A stretch of DNA of 64,000 bases from Solanum dulcamara. Lineage: Eukaryota; Streptophyta; Magnoliopsida; Solanales; Solanaceae. Below the pieces are notes generated by a model. It had not been told where the DNA came from. It was given only the letters and a program-made list of their open reading frames with translations, and ran no database searches. Position 1 is the stretch's first letter. Each line of letters opens with the position of its first letter. A program made the position numbers and the translations under genes. Where the stretch lies: positions 65,145,523 to 65,209,522 of the forward strand of contig NC_077237.1 of NCBI RefSeq assembly GCF_947179165.1, read 5' to 3'. Below, piece after piece: positions 34,452-46,414 of the stretch.

Positions 34452-37400
34452 TCAAAACTCAAAAGGTACAAATGAATTCGAGTCAAGGGAATGGTCATTA
34501 CCTTCAATATTCTCCTCGGTAGGCACGAATAAACGTGGATATTTAGATTTCATGGCTTCCTCCGCTTCCCACGTGGCTTCCTCAACAAATTGATTCCTCC
34601 ACAGAACCTTGACTGAGGCGACTTCTTTGTTCCTCAATTTGCGGATTTGGCGATCAAGAATTTGGATTGGGACCTCCTCATAGGATAAGCTATCCTTAAT
34701 TCCAATGTTCCCAATAGGGACTACCAATGAGGGATCGCCCAAGCACTTTTTCAGCATTGAAACGTGGAACACCGGATGAATAGAAGCTAGCTCTGAGGGT
34801 AGGTCCAGCTCATAAGCGACACTCCCGATCCGCCTCAAAATTTGGTATGGGCCAATGTATCGAGGACTAAGTTTACCCTTCTTTCCAAATCTCATGACCC
34901 CCTTCATGGGTGACACTTTCAAATACACCCAATCATCCACTTCAAACTCTAAGTCTCTCCTCCTCACATCGGTGTAAGACTTTTGGCGACTTTGGGCTGT
35001 CTTTAGCCTCTCTCGGATAACTCGTACCTTCTCCATGGCTTGATGAACGAGGTCAGGCCCAATCAATTCGGCTTCACCAACTTCAAACCACCCAATGGGC
35101 GATCTACACCTCCTCCCATACAAGGCTTCATAAGGAGCCATTTGGATGCTTGCATGGTAGCTATTGTTATATGCGAACTCTATAAGAGGCAAGTGATCGT
35201 CCCAATTTCCCTTGAAGTCAAGCACACACGCTCTCATCATATCTTCCAATATCTGAATTATGCGCTCTGCTTGGCCATCTGTCTGGGGATGGAATGCTGT
35301 ACTCAAATTCACCCTCGAACCTAATCCCTTCTGAAAGGATTTCCAAAATTGGGAAGTGAATTGGGCTCCTCTATCTGAGATAATAGACAAAGGGACCCCA
35401 TGCAATCTGATGATCTCCTGTATATACAGCTTTGCATAATCTTCTGCGGTGTCGGTAGTCTTAACCGCCAAGAAGTGAGCTGATTTCGTCATTCTATCCA
35501 CAATCACCCAAATGGAATCATGCTGCTTTCGGGACTTCAGCAAGCCTGTAATAAAGTCCATGTTGATCACCTCCCACTTCCATTCTGGAATTTCTATGTT
35601 TTGGGCTAGACCACAGGGTCTCTGATGCTCAACCTTCACTTGTTGACAATTCGGGCATTTGGAAACGAATTCCGCAATATCCTTCTTCATCCCGCTCCAC
35701 CAATAGATCTCCCTCAAGTCATGGTACATTTTTGTGGAACCCGGATGAATAGAGTACCTAGAACTATGCGCTTCGGCCATAATCCTCTCTCGAACATCAT
35801 CTACATCCGGCACGCACGATCTATTTTGGTACCGTAACACACCATCTCCCCCTTGGGTAAAAACCATTACCTCTTGTTTGTGAACTCCTCCCTTCAATTG
35901 GAGAAGGACGGGATCTTGGTCTTGCTTCTCCTTCACCTCTGCCACAAGTGAGGACGTAGACCCATCCTGAATGGTAACTCCGCCTTCATTATTCTCTTCC
36001 AGATGAACTCCCAATCGGGCTAATCTGTGTACCTCCTTCGCCAATTCCCTCCTTCCTTCCTCCACGTGGCTAGTGCTACCCATGGACAACCTGCTAAGAG
36101 CATCAGCAACAACATTAGCTTTACCTGGATGGTAGAGGATGCTCATATCATAGTCCTTGAGTAGCTCAAGCCATCTCCTTTGCCTAAGGTTGAGTTCCTT
36201 TTGGCTAAAGACGTATTGCAAGCTCTTGTGATCGGTGAATACATCGATATGCACTCCATACAGGTAGTGGCGCCAGATTTTAAGTGCAAACACCACAGCT
36301 GCCAGCTCGAGGTCATGAGTTGGGTAATTCGTCTCATGGAGCTTAAGCTGTCTTGAAGCATAGGCTATCACCTTCCCCCTTTGCATCAACACACAACCCA
36401 AACCAATTCTGGAGGCATCACAATAAATCACAAAACCTTCTGTTCCATCGGGCAAGGTTAGAACAGGAGCAGTGGTTAGCTTGGTCTTCAATTTCTGGAA
36501 ACTCTCCTCACAAGCATCAGACCATTGGAACTTAGCCTTCTTTTGGGTCAGCTTAGTCAATGGTGATGATATGGATGAGAATCCCTCTACAAACCTTCGA
36601 TAGTACCCGGCCAAGCCCAGAAAGCTCCTTATCTCTGTTGGGGATGTGGGTCTAGGCCAATTTTTCACAGCTTCTATTTTCTGAGCATCCACCTGAATAC
36701 CATCTCCAGATACAATGTGGCCTAAGAAGGCCACCGATGCAAGCCAAAATTCACATTTAGAGAACTTTGCATACAATACCTGGTCCCTCAAAGTTTGTAG
36801 AACGACCCTAAGATGATAGGCGTGCTCCTCTTCGTTCTTGGAGTAAACCAGAATATCATCTATGAATACAATCACAAACATATCAAGGTACGGTTTGAAT
36901 ACCCGGTTCATGAGATCCATAAAAGCGGCGGGAGCATTAGTCAACCCAAAAGACATGACCAAGAATTCAAAGTGGCCATAACGAGTCCGGAAAGCAGTCT
37001 TCGGAACATCGCATTCTCTCACCTTCAACTGGTGGTAGCCGGATCTCAAGTCTATCTTTGAGAAACAAGTGGCACCTTGAAGTTGGTCGAATAAGTCATC
37101 TATTCTGGGGAGAGGGTATTTGTTCTTCACAGTGACTTTATTCAACTGCCTGTAGTCGATACACATTCTAAGGGACCCATCTTTCTTTCGCACAAATAGG
37201 ACCGGAGCACCCCATGGCGAGACACTCGGCCTAATGAATCCCTTATCTAACAAGTCCTTCAGCTGCTCCTTCAACTCCTTCAACTCAGCCGGAGCCATTA
37301 TATATGGAGGAATTGAGATAGGCTGGGTATCAGGAAGAACATCAATCCCGAAGTCGATCTCTCTATCAGGAGGGACTCCAGGCAGATCTTCAGGAAAGAC

Positions 37401-39188
37401 ATCCGGAAACTCGTTGACAATCGGGACCGACTCAAGGGATGGAGACTCAATGCTGTCATCTTTCACTCGGACAAGGTGATAAATACACCCTTTTGAGATT
37501 AGCTTCCTGGCCCTAAGGTATGAAATAAACTTACCCTTAGGCACAACAGGACTACCCTTCCACTCTATGACAACCTCATTCGGGAATTTGAACGTGATAA
37601 TTTGAGTTCTACAATCAATAGAGGCATAACAGACATAAAGCCAGTCCATGCCAAGGATCACGTCGAAATCAACCATGTCTAACTCAACCAAGTCAGCCAA
37701 GGTGTCCCTGTGATGAATTGACATGGTACAATCTCTATAGACTCTCTCAGCTAGGACAGAATCACCGATAGGAGTGGCCACACTAAAAGGCTCAAGAAGA
37801 CGTTCAGGAATTTTATTAAATTTGCTAGCCATATAAGGAGTCACAAAAGATAGGGTGGCACCTGGGTCCATCAATACATAACAATCAAAAGAAGAGACTC
37901 GAATCATACCCGTCACGACGTTTGGAGAGTTCTCCTGATCTTGGCGACTACCCATGGCATATAGGCGGTTTGTACCTCCACTCGTACCTGGAGTAGCGCC
38001 CCTCTGATTACCTCTAGCTGGTGGTGCGGTGGCAGAGGACTGGGCCCTGTTCTCCCATGTTGGGCATTCCCTCAAAAGATGGCCCATTTGGCCGCATTTA
38101 TAGCAACCAACCCTTCCTGCTCTGCATTCTCCAAAGTGGAGCCTACCACACTTGCTGCATGGTGGCTTTCCCTTCGAATCTTGACTTACACTGGCCGGGG
38201 ATTGAGAAACCTGAGGTCTGAAATTTTGGCGACTTTGTCCCTGCCGATCATACTTGTCCTGCGGCATCGGTGCGCTGGCGGTAGATGAGGCATAGGTGGA
38301 AGGTCTCTTCTGGAAGAAGGACCTGTTGCCCTTGCCTTGCCTCTGCTCATTCTCATGCCCAGATGACCTTGCCTTTTTGCTCAGGTTCTCTTCTCTGTCT
38401 TTTCTCTTTTCCTCCTCTACCTGTTGAGCATACACCATTAATCTGGAAAGGTCCATATCCGAGATCAACAATGCTGCCTTGCATTCCTTCTTCACATGCC
38501 TCCCTAATCCGGAGACGAACTTTCTCATCTTCAACCTCACATCAGGAATCATTTCTAGAGCATACCTGGACAGCTGGATGAACCTTAGGCCATACTCCTT
38601 AGCCGACATTCCTTCCTGCTTCAGATTAACGAATTCCTCCACCTTCGCTTCCCTCAATTCTCGAGGAAAGAAGTGGTCAAGAAAAGCCCCCTCGAATTCA
38701 TCCCATCTAGCAGGTTCAGCATCTTCACCTCTACTCTGCTCCCATTGGTTATACCAAATGTTTGCCATATCTTTGAGTTGATAAGACACCAACTCGACCC
38801 TCTCGATTTCGGTAGCGTGCATAGCTTTTAGAATCTTCCACATTTCATCAATGAAATTCTGCGGATCTTCATCAACCTTAGAACCCGTAAATGCCGGTGG
38901 GTTCATCCTTAAAAAGTCTCTAATTCTAGCGGCAGCAGATGGCTCCAGGGAACTAGAGCTGAGAGTCATCGAGCTTTGATTGCCGCTTCGGGCGGCCATT
39001 AGTTGAGTGAGCATGGCAATTGCCCCTCAAAATTCAGCTTCTGATATGGGTGCGGGTGGAGTAGGTGGCACTTGAGGTGCCTCCGCATATCTCGCGGGTC
39101 GGCCTCTAGCCCTTGCTGGGCGTGCCTCTGACTGTGGCATCCCTGCATTATCAATATTCCTCTGGCTAGCGGTACGTTTAGGAGGCAT
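34452..39188 (-). CDS. Element B Gag-Pol polyprotein with one internal stop
   Basis: A single frame of 1579 codons from ATG at 39188 ([11 protein letters not shown]...), equivalent to the element A start. Codon 54 is TGA (39027-39029). The uninterrupted part, 1520 residues from ATG 39014, has: Gag about 75-170 ([20 protein letters not shown]); CCHC knuckle [14 protein letters not shown] about 303; protease loop [10 protein letters not shown] about 381; RT with [10 protein letters not shown] about 717; RNase H (YCDAS about 863; FTDHKS); integrase HHCC finger about 1089-1119 and DDE residues in MDFITG, SDRGAQF and QAER (about 1151, 1213, 1250); GPY/F module ([13 protein letters not shown]); chromodomain about 1440-1485 ([20 protein letters not shown] ... 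[12 protein letters not shown]). The chromodomain makes it a chromovirus, probably of the Tekay/Del type (clade inferred). The stop may block full-length Gag, though the later ATG could give a slightly shortened one. Confidence 0.95.
39027..39029 (-). other. In-frame TGA near the start of element B Gag
   Basis: Codon 54 of the gag-pol frame, between EAEF and GAIAMLTQL. Element A has Arg (AGA) at this position. If the ancestor was CGA, a C to T change at a CpG site made the stop. An ATG lies five codons further on. Confidence 0.85.
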
Positions 39189-39389
39189 TATCTGTAACGT
39201 ATGAACGCACGAATTAGAAAGGAAGTTTCATGGAGTTCAACTCCATCGCACGAATTTAGAGTATGAAAGAAGTGAAACAATTCCTAATGTCCTATAGCCT
39301 CCTGCTCATAAGTGTGGTGCACAACACACCCATAAGCAAGGCTCTACTAGACACGGCTTCATAGACTCCCTAGGACACTTGAACTCTGT

Positions 39390-39401
39390 GCTCTGATACC
39401 A
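39390..39401 (-). other. tRNA-iMet primer binding site of element B
   Basis: The minus strand reads TGGTATCAGAGC, four bases inside the 5' LTR: a perfect iMet primer site. Confidence 0.95.
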
Positions 39402-41072
39402 TGTTTGTCACGCCCCGGGAGGGTACCCTAGACGTAACCGGCACCCGAAGGCCATCTCTGACCTCCGAGCGAACCACTTGTTACAATCACTCATTCATTC
39501 AAGAACATTCTATCAGCAGAAAACTCAATTTAAGAAAGACTTCTCATATCATAAGGGCCGAAGGCCAGACATTTACAATCAAGACGATAATCAAAATAGG
39601 AATCCTCAGGATGACCGCTCAACCTCCTCACATCTCAGTCTATGAAGCCTCTATTCAAGTCTAAAAGGTGCCAATGACAAACCCATGGCTACCGACAATC
39701 TAAATAAAGAAAAGACAATCAAAAACTGTACAGGAAGGCCCAATATCCTCCGGGATTTAGGAGGACTCACCGTCTGGCTGAAAGTGTAAGTGGATCTTCA
39801 ACGGAGCACCGGTTGATGATCTCTAGTACCTGTCTCTGCATCATGAAACGATGCAGGCCAAATGGCGTCAGTACATGGAATGTACGAGTATGTAAAATGG
39901 CCGAATACAACGAACATCAAAGAAGAATAATTCAACCAACTCGGGAGCTCAACTCAAAAGGAATGACAATTCAATCAAATGTCCTAAGTCTAAACAAGAG
40001 TATGATTTAGACTGGACCAATCATATACAATTCAACTCAATCTGACTCAGAGTGCTATCAAGACTTACTTGGGAGTTTCTCTTAACCGACAACCAACACT
40101 TATGATCCAGTGAAGGTACAACGAAACGACGTCGTTGCCACGCCCGTTCATACCTTGCCAGGGCATGAACGACGAACACTCATGGATCCAATCCAACCAG
40201 GTCCTATAATGTCAGGACAAAAGCTCTCGGGGAAGCATCTGACTTTAACGGTTCATTCCCCCCTACGTTTGGCAACACAGGTATTGGGTGCGAGTATGGA
40301 CTATACTCTTGCCCAATTCGGTGCTCGATACTCCTCCCAAGACTCAATGCTCATAAAACTCCATCAACTCAACTCAATCAACTCATATCAACAAGTCTCA
40401 TTACAACCTTGTCGACTCATCAACTCTATCACAATCAAATCTCAATCTCAATGCTCAATCTCAATCATATCTTCAAGGAAGCTTTAAATGCACATATAAC
40501 ATCATCTTGATATAAAATCAATCATTACCTCCATCTCTTTGAGAAAAATCTTTGTGACTCATCACATCTCCAAGACTTCAAATCGACATTCTTATAATAG
40601 GCAACATTTTTAAGAAAATAGTATACTTTATAGAATCTATATAATTATCAAGACCAACAAAACATATTTAGCAACTCAATTCCTCATCATCTCATACTCG
40701 CATAAGGACTCATTTTAGGAACCTCTTAGCTCAACAACATTAACACATCAATAATTTGATAAGATGGGAACAATACTCATTCAAACATGTACCATACCAA
40801 GAAACTCCATTTTCATGGATATCTAACCTCAAAACAAGAATAGGGCACATGGGTGGACTCAACCCATGTTTTGGTTAGCCTTACATACCTTAGTGAAGAC
40901 TTGAAGAAAACCTTGAGGTTGGGTCTTTAATGGAGGACTCTAATCTTGAAGCTTCTTGGACTCCTTTGTTGGAAATGGAGAAGAAGAGTAGAGAGAAGGG
41001 AGAGGAGCTCTTAGGGCTTTTTAGAGAGAGAGTGAGGGCTGCCAAATGAGTTCCCAAAAGGCCAAGGGCTAC

Positions 41073-41081
41073 ATATATATA
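41073..41081 (-). promoter_or_regulatory. Putative TATA box of element B
   Basis: The minus strand reads AATTATATATATGTAGCC. It is the only strong TATA-like motif downstream of the palindromic block, and it is conserved in position in element A (near 14779). Use as a promoter is inferred. Confidence 0.5.
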
Positions 41082-41141
41082 ATTGGGTAAGTTCCCAAAT
41101 TACCCCTCCTTAAAATGTTCTGAAAATAGGCTAAAACGCCC

Positions 41142-41426
41142 TTGGCGCGATAGTGGCGCGTCGCGCCCTTACAGCGCCAAGGCCGATTTCGCCTGAAACC
41201 TGCACAACTTTTAGTGGCGCGTCGCGCCAGGGACCAAACTACTGAGGCATGTTCCTAGCGCGATAGTGGCGCGTCGCGCCCTTACAGCGCCAGGCCTATT
41301 GTTCCAAATTCTGGGAATTTGGCCCCAAAACCCTGCACACTTTTAGTGGCGCGTCGCGCCAGGGACCAAACTACTGAGACATGTTCCTGGCGCGATAGTG
41401 GCGCGTCGCGCCCTTACGGCGCCAGG
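41142..41426. repeat. GC-rich palindromic block of element B 5' LTR
   Basis: The same repeats and order as at 33631-33914, with no differences noticed between the two copies. Confidence 0.9.
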
Positions 41427-41845
41427 GCCATTTCTCCAGCAGTGGTAACCCAAGCCAAAGTGAAATCCCTGTCGTGCTAGTTCGTCTTCGGATCGTCATA
41501 TCTTTTGGCCTCGAACTCCAAAATCTACGTTCTTGGTGGCGTTGGAAAGAAGACTCGACGACCTTTAATTTGATAGGTAATGGGCCACCCAGATTGACGT
41601 CTTTCAAACAATAGGGTCATTGAAAGTCGACCCTTACGTGAACTCATCCTAAACTTAGCCACGACGGATCCTTTGGACTTAGCTCGGTCCTAGGGGTCCT
41701 CAATGACCCCACCTCACCTCCAACGCTCTTAAACTCCGTAGGGACTCATCTTAACTCAAACACGTACTTCGAAATAAATACGATGGGCCCCACACGTGTA
41801 CAAAGAAGGCCCGGATCTTAGGAAAATTTTTTGAGGGGTGTTACA

Positions 41846-42520
41846 TTATCTCCCGAAGAAAGGGGTTCGTACGATATATGTACAGAATATATAAAGCATA
41901 AATACCATAATGGAGATCATATCTGAAATAGAGATTCAGGAGACAAGTATGATACTCAAGAAATCACTATACCTATGCCTTATTAAATAAAATCATGCAT
42001 GATCATATCATATATCATATTCGGCCCACTATGGACTCGGTGAATCTGCCATATACATGTATATCATATTCGGCCCATCTTGAAGCTCGGATACCGTACC
42101 CGTCCCTCTAGTGAGGGACTCGATGAATAATGTAGTGAGGCTGTGCACGAATAGATACCTGCCCCGAGACTCAGTGAAAGATGTGACAACAGTATGCAAG
42201 AGCAGAGTAGTGAGTAACCATATGCAATTAAATCATCATTTGAGACTCGATGAACAAGTAGACTAGCTAACATTCGAGTGTCAAGCGATGGTCATGTTAA
42301 ATACTCTTTAAATATCATTATGGACTATATAAAAAAGGAGACTCAGGAATCATAGACATGTATCGATATAATGTGAAATAACTTATGAAGTCAGAGACAT
42401 TAGTCATTATAGAGCCTCTTTTTTTAAAAATCGGAGCTTTTTTGTATCAATCACTATCCAATCATATAGAAGACTTGAGGGCGGTAGCTCAATTATTCCA
42501 AGAGTTCTAACATTAAGAAG
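41846..42520 (-). mobile_element. LTR E, right part
   Basis: Begins TTATCTCCCGAAGAAAGGGG and continues the left part ending CATGAAATGCATC at 31893. It ends where another LTR starts (TGTCACGACC at 42521), so its own 3' end may be missing. Confidence 0.5.
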
Positions 42521-42985
42521 TGTCACGACCCAAATCCGGGTGTGATGACACTCATCTCAACCCACCGAGACAAGTCAACCTAATACCCAACGAAAAGTAA
42601 ATGCGGAAGAAAATGAAATAAATTAAATTTTAACTTAATCAAAAAAATATAAAACAAACTCAAATTCCCCCAAGATTGGTTGTAATGTGTACAAGCCACT
42701 AATACATTACCGAAATACGAAAAAAAATACAGTCATAATGTCTTTGTCTCTAGAATAGGACTAAAACATATTAAAGGAGTAAGAGGTGTCCGGTAGATGG
42801 ATGTAATAGCTACCTTAACACTCTAGATGATAGCCTCGGATGTGGTATAAAACGCGAGGAGATCAAGTAGGTCCGGGCTCACAACCTACACAAGTGTAGA
42901 AGCAAGGGGTGAGTACCAAACAACACGGTACTCAGCAAGTGAATAACTAAAACTAAGCAAAGCGTAATAGATACAAGTACTCCTG
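42521..42985 (-). mobile_element. LTR fragment starting TGTCACGACCCAAATCCGGG
   Basis: A typical gypsy LTR start of plants, followed by AT-rich sequence and the phrase GGGCTCACAACCTACACAAG. It seems cut off near 42985, where sequence of the opposite polarity begins. Right boundary approximate. Confidence 0.5.
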
Positions 42986-43500
42986 TCATCCCAACCGAAC
43001 CTTCTTAACTAAGGGCTCTACGGGCCTGTGGTGTGTATCACAGACCGTGAACCACAAGTTCCTTTGAGGACCACGACAGGTTCCATGACCCATTGTGAGC
43101 TTCACGGTCCTTGGTGACCTCCGTGATGTAAACCCCTCCTAACCCACTACAACCTTAAGGACCATGACACTCAACACGACCCGTGGTGAGCTTCACGGGA
43201 TGTTGTGGCCTTCGATGCATGATCTTCGTTCAGTTTAATTTAGGGGTGTTTTGGTCTTTTTCCTATGAGTTTATTAATGTATTTGTATGGTTTTTGGGTT
43301 AACTCTTATTCTATTAACTACCCTCAATTCCTAACTCTCTCATGTTCACCCTAACACTCAAAATCACAAAATCTTCTCTCTAAAGTTCTATCCAACGGTT
43401 CATCTTCTTCCTCAAAGCTAATTCAAGGATTTCATGCTCAAGTCTCCAATTCAAGTACACTTGAAGACATCTTAGACTTTTAAACATCAACTAAAGCTGT
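42986..43500 (+). mobile_element. LTR fragment with CACGGTCC/CGTGG repeats
   Basis: 42990-43220 carries repeats such as TCACAGACCGTGAACCAC, TTCACGGTCCTTGGTGACC and CACGACCCGTGGTGAGC, like those of the LTR at 3908-6041. They are followed by GGGTGTTTTGGTCTTTTTCC and an AT-rich stretch. Polarity and both boundaries are tentative. Confidence 0.4.
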
Positions 43501-45687
43501 GTCCTTTAAACTGCAACTGAGTTTCTCACGTGTTCTTCACCTTTCTGAATCTACATCCTTTCCCTATCTCTATCCCTCTAGTGCTATTTTTCAAAAGTCT
43601 ATCTTGTTTGTACTCAATAGATTAAGCATCAAAACATGAAAAATTTTCAGTTGAATAAAGGAACGGAGCAATTTCAGATTTTGAAAACAGATAGTTGCTT
43701 AGGATAGGGGAAATTGAGGTTTGGATGAATTATTTAACAAGTTCCATCAGTCCATGTTTGAGAGGCTTTCCAATATTGTGGAAGAGAAATAAATATCTCA
43801 AAGTTGATATATATTTTTTAAATTTAATTCTTCATTTGAGTTTTTTTGTATTTATTTCTTCCGTCTCTTACCTTCCGGATCATATATTATTTAATAATTT
43901 GGATTAGATTTTTTTATTTGTCTAGATTTTTAATTGAGAATTTTATGGGGCTCTTCTTGAAGGACGAGTTGCGTGAGTACCGGTTCAGATCTGCATGTTA
44001 GTTTTTGGTCAATTTTGAATAATCGATGCAATTTTAATAATTTCAATTAGCTTATTCGGCTGAATTATGTTTTTCAGTTTGATCTGAATCTTGCAATGGA
44101 ATACTATGAGTTGCCAGTTCAGATATGCATAAATTAACTGAATATTGATCTCTCTTTTTCTCTATTTGTATAAGTAGTATGGATGTGTACACCTATTCGA
44201 AAATTACAACGAAATCCTCTCAGCACTCGACAAATTCAATGTTCTCCTGAACTTAACCATCCTTATGCCTGTACTTGCCTTTCATCACTCTGCATTTAAT
44301 TAATTGGAAATATGCTGTTAATTAATGATTCATTTCAACTCAGCCAAGATGAGTATGCTAATTGTTGAACCTGCTTAGAAATTTTATTATTTGTTAAAAT
44401 GATATTGAAACTTTAAATTTTTCCAAGTTCGAATTACTTCTAAACTAAAGAGGCTAGAGGAAAGGAGGGGGGGATAATGATTATGCATATTGTTGTAGTT
44501 TTTACTATTGTACCACCATGTGCTAGAACACGGACGATCCTAATCAAGCTAAGATTTCCTATTATGGTATGATCTTATCCATGCCAGTGAATTGTTGAAA
44601 ACTTATAAAGGAGTTGCTCTTTCATTAGAGTAGTCTATTTTTTGAGTGCTAGCTTAAAGTGTTGTAATGATTAGTCTTCATTGAGCTCATCGTCTTGCAG
44701 CACCATGAAGAGAGGTGAGGTCTTAGATGATTTTTTTCGAGATCGAATATAACACTGTAAGATACATTAAGTTTTCCTTGTGATTTTAGAATCAAATTCA
44801 GTAGACTAAGCTCTATTTTTTCGGATTCTAAGATTAAAAAATAGCTTTATAATAAAAGTAAGTCGAAGCATATTCCATTCTTTACTTCTAAGACAATATT
44901 TTGAATTTGGTGCAAGTATATATTTATTTTAAATATTCACAACCAAATATGCTCAAGTAGTAGTGTCCACAGTAGCTAAAATCTATACATCAAGGGGTGC
45001 ATTCTAAGAATCCCATGTCTGCAATGGTTTTTACTATCACGAATGACAATCTTTGTTCAAGCTTCATCTATCTCTCTCATAGGTTTTGGATTTATTTTCA
45101 TAGTTATTGTGCTCCATGGTAATTTCCCCTTCTTTCTACTACCAATCGTTGATTTGCATCTTTTATTTGTTCTTGGCTTCAATATCGAAGAAATAATAGT
45201 TTCAGGATTTGTTTTAAATATTCACAACCAGGTGTATGATTAAGCAGAGCTCATTGTCTATTTTGCTATGGTATAAAAATGAACCATCTTGAAAAGATAT
45301 TTTATTTCTTAAATCTTCTGTCTTGTCAAAGGCCCTGCAATAAAGGAGAATACACACATCAAAATGGTTGCATTCACATTCTATCAATATGCACATAGAA
45401 CATATATAATTAGATTACTTCTAATTAATTTTGCTAGTAAAGCTTGCATTTATTTGTTTGGGTAGGGCGCTAACACTTGATCATTTTGCAGGTGTTTTTT
45501 GCTAGAGGCGGTTTTTTTACTAGAGACAGTTTTGAGCTAATTCCGAGGAAAATATCTAACATTTTGCCGATATGCGAAAAGTTAGTACAAATACTCCCAT
45601 ATATGTAAAAGAAATGTCGTACACTTCAGCATGTATATTGTTCCCATGGATGTAAAAGGCATATCATGGGGAAACTATAAATATGAT
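43501..45687. other. 2.2 kb without recognised content
   Basis: Low-GC sequence with short unrelated frames. The string TTTTAAATATTCACAACCA occurs twice (near 44927 and 45213). A mini exon-like context (TTGCAG ... GTGAG near 44695-44716) is too short to support a gene. It could be intron or UTR of a neighbouring gene, or very old transposon sequence. Confidence 0.5.
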
Positions 45688-45696
45688 TTGTTCCAA

Positions 45697-45810
45697 GGAA
45701 AAAGGCATAAATATCTCGTGAAGTTGTATCGAAAAGTTAGTTAAATACTTTAACTAATGAAAAGATCTATTACGCACCTATATTACTCAAAAGTGTATTT
45801 ATTTACCCCT
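45697..45810 (+). repeat. Left terminal inverted repeat of the MULE
   Basis: GGAAAAAGGCATAAATATC, then GAAGTTGTATCGAAAAGT, then CTATTACGCACCTATATTAC and TTTATTTACCCC. It pairs with the reverse complement of 52905-53016 with about 80-85% identity by eye. Confidence 0.88.
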
Positions 45811-46140
45811 TTGTACACTCAACCACAAGCGCGTTTCAATCATCGTTTCTTAGTGCGTCACTCGCGATTTTTTTATTTAATTAAAATGGTCCTCCAATGG
45901 TACTTTCTTGGAAATCAATGTTATAACTCACACCCGACCCTAATTTTCACCCAAAAAACTGAAGAACCTTAAATTTCTTGAAAGCATAAATGTGAAGCCC
46001 CAAATTGAAGTTCGAACTGAAGGTAATTTTTTATTCCTTTCTCTCTTTTCCATTTTAATTCAATCCTCTCTTTTCCATTTTGATTTCTTTCTCTCTTTTC
46101 CGTAAAATTTTTGAATTTTTTGGTATTGAGTTATTTGAAT

Positions 46141-46414
46141 TTTTTGGTATTGAGTTGCTATAGTGTTTTTTTATTGAATGTGCTATAATAGTTCGAATAA
46201 GCTTGACTAGGTTGTGTATGAAAGAGGAAGATAACGAATTGAAAGAGTTGTGATGCAAACATGAATTTGTTTTGCCTTTTTTGGTATTGAGTTGCTATAG
46301 TGTTTTTTTATTGAATGTGCTATAATAGTTCGAATAAGCTTGACTAGGTTGTGTATGAAAGAGGAAGATAACGAATTGAAAGAGTTGTGATGCAAACATG
46401 AATTTGTTTTGCCT
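46141..46414 (+). repeat. 137-bp tandem duplication over the GRF gene start
   Basis: Two nearly identical head-to-tail units (about 46141-46277 and 46278-46414), from TTTTTGGTATTGAGTTGC to GAATTTGTTTTGCCTTT. Each unit carries the presumed ATG (MKEEDNELKEL) of the GRF gene, so the first start would lead into a duplicated 5' part. Confidence 0.92.

Larger units (their letters stand above)
31894..41845 (-). mobile_element. Element B: young, nearly intact Ty3/gypsy chromovirus
   Basis: Minus-strand element of 9952 bp: 3' LTR 31894-34333, internal 34334-39405, 5' LTR 39406-41845, both LTRs exactly 2440 bp. They differ at about 17 positions by eye (about 0.7%); with a commonly used plant rate of 1.3e-8 per site per year this suggests roughly 0.3 million years. 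The primer site (39390-39401) and polypurine tract (34337-34346) are intact. One gag-pol frame spans nearly the whole internal region and ends in a chromodomain. The only visible lesion is a TGA near the start of gag. The target duplication is imperfect: GCATC (31889-31893) against TTATC (41846-41850). Confidence 0.95.
39406..41845 (-). repeat. Element B 5' LTR (promoter LTR)
   Basis: 2440 bp, nearly identical to the 3' LTR. The minus-strand TATA-like TATATATAT at 41073-41081 follows the palindromic block (41142-41426) in the direction of transcription by about 60 bp, so the block sits where upstream promoter elements would lie. Confidence 0.95.

Noticed and set aside
43695..43907. Possible exon reading DELFNKFHQSMFERLS
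   Set aside because: I cannot tie it to a family. A stop lies just upstream and one soon after.
45043..45243. 66-codon hydrophobic frame
   Set aside because: No recognisable domain, and in a region with no supporting signals.
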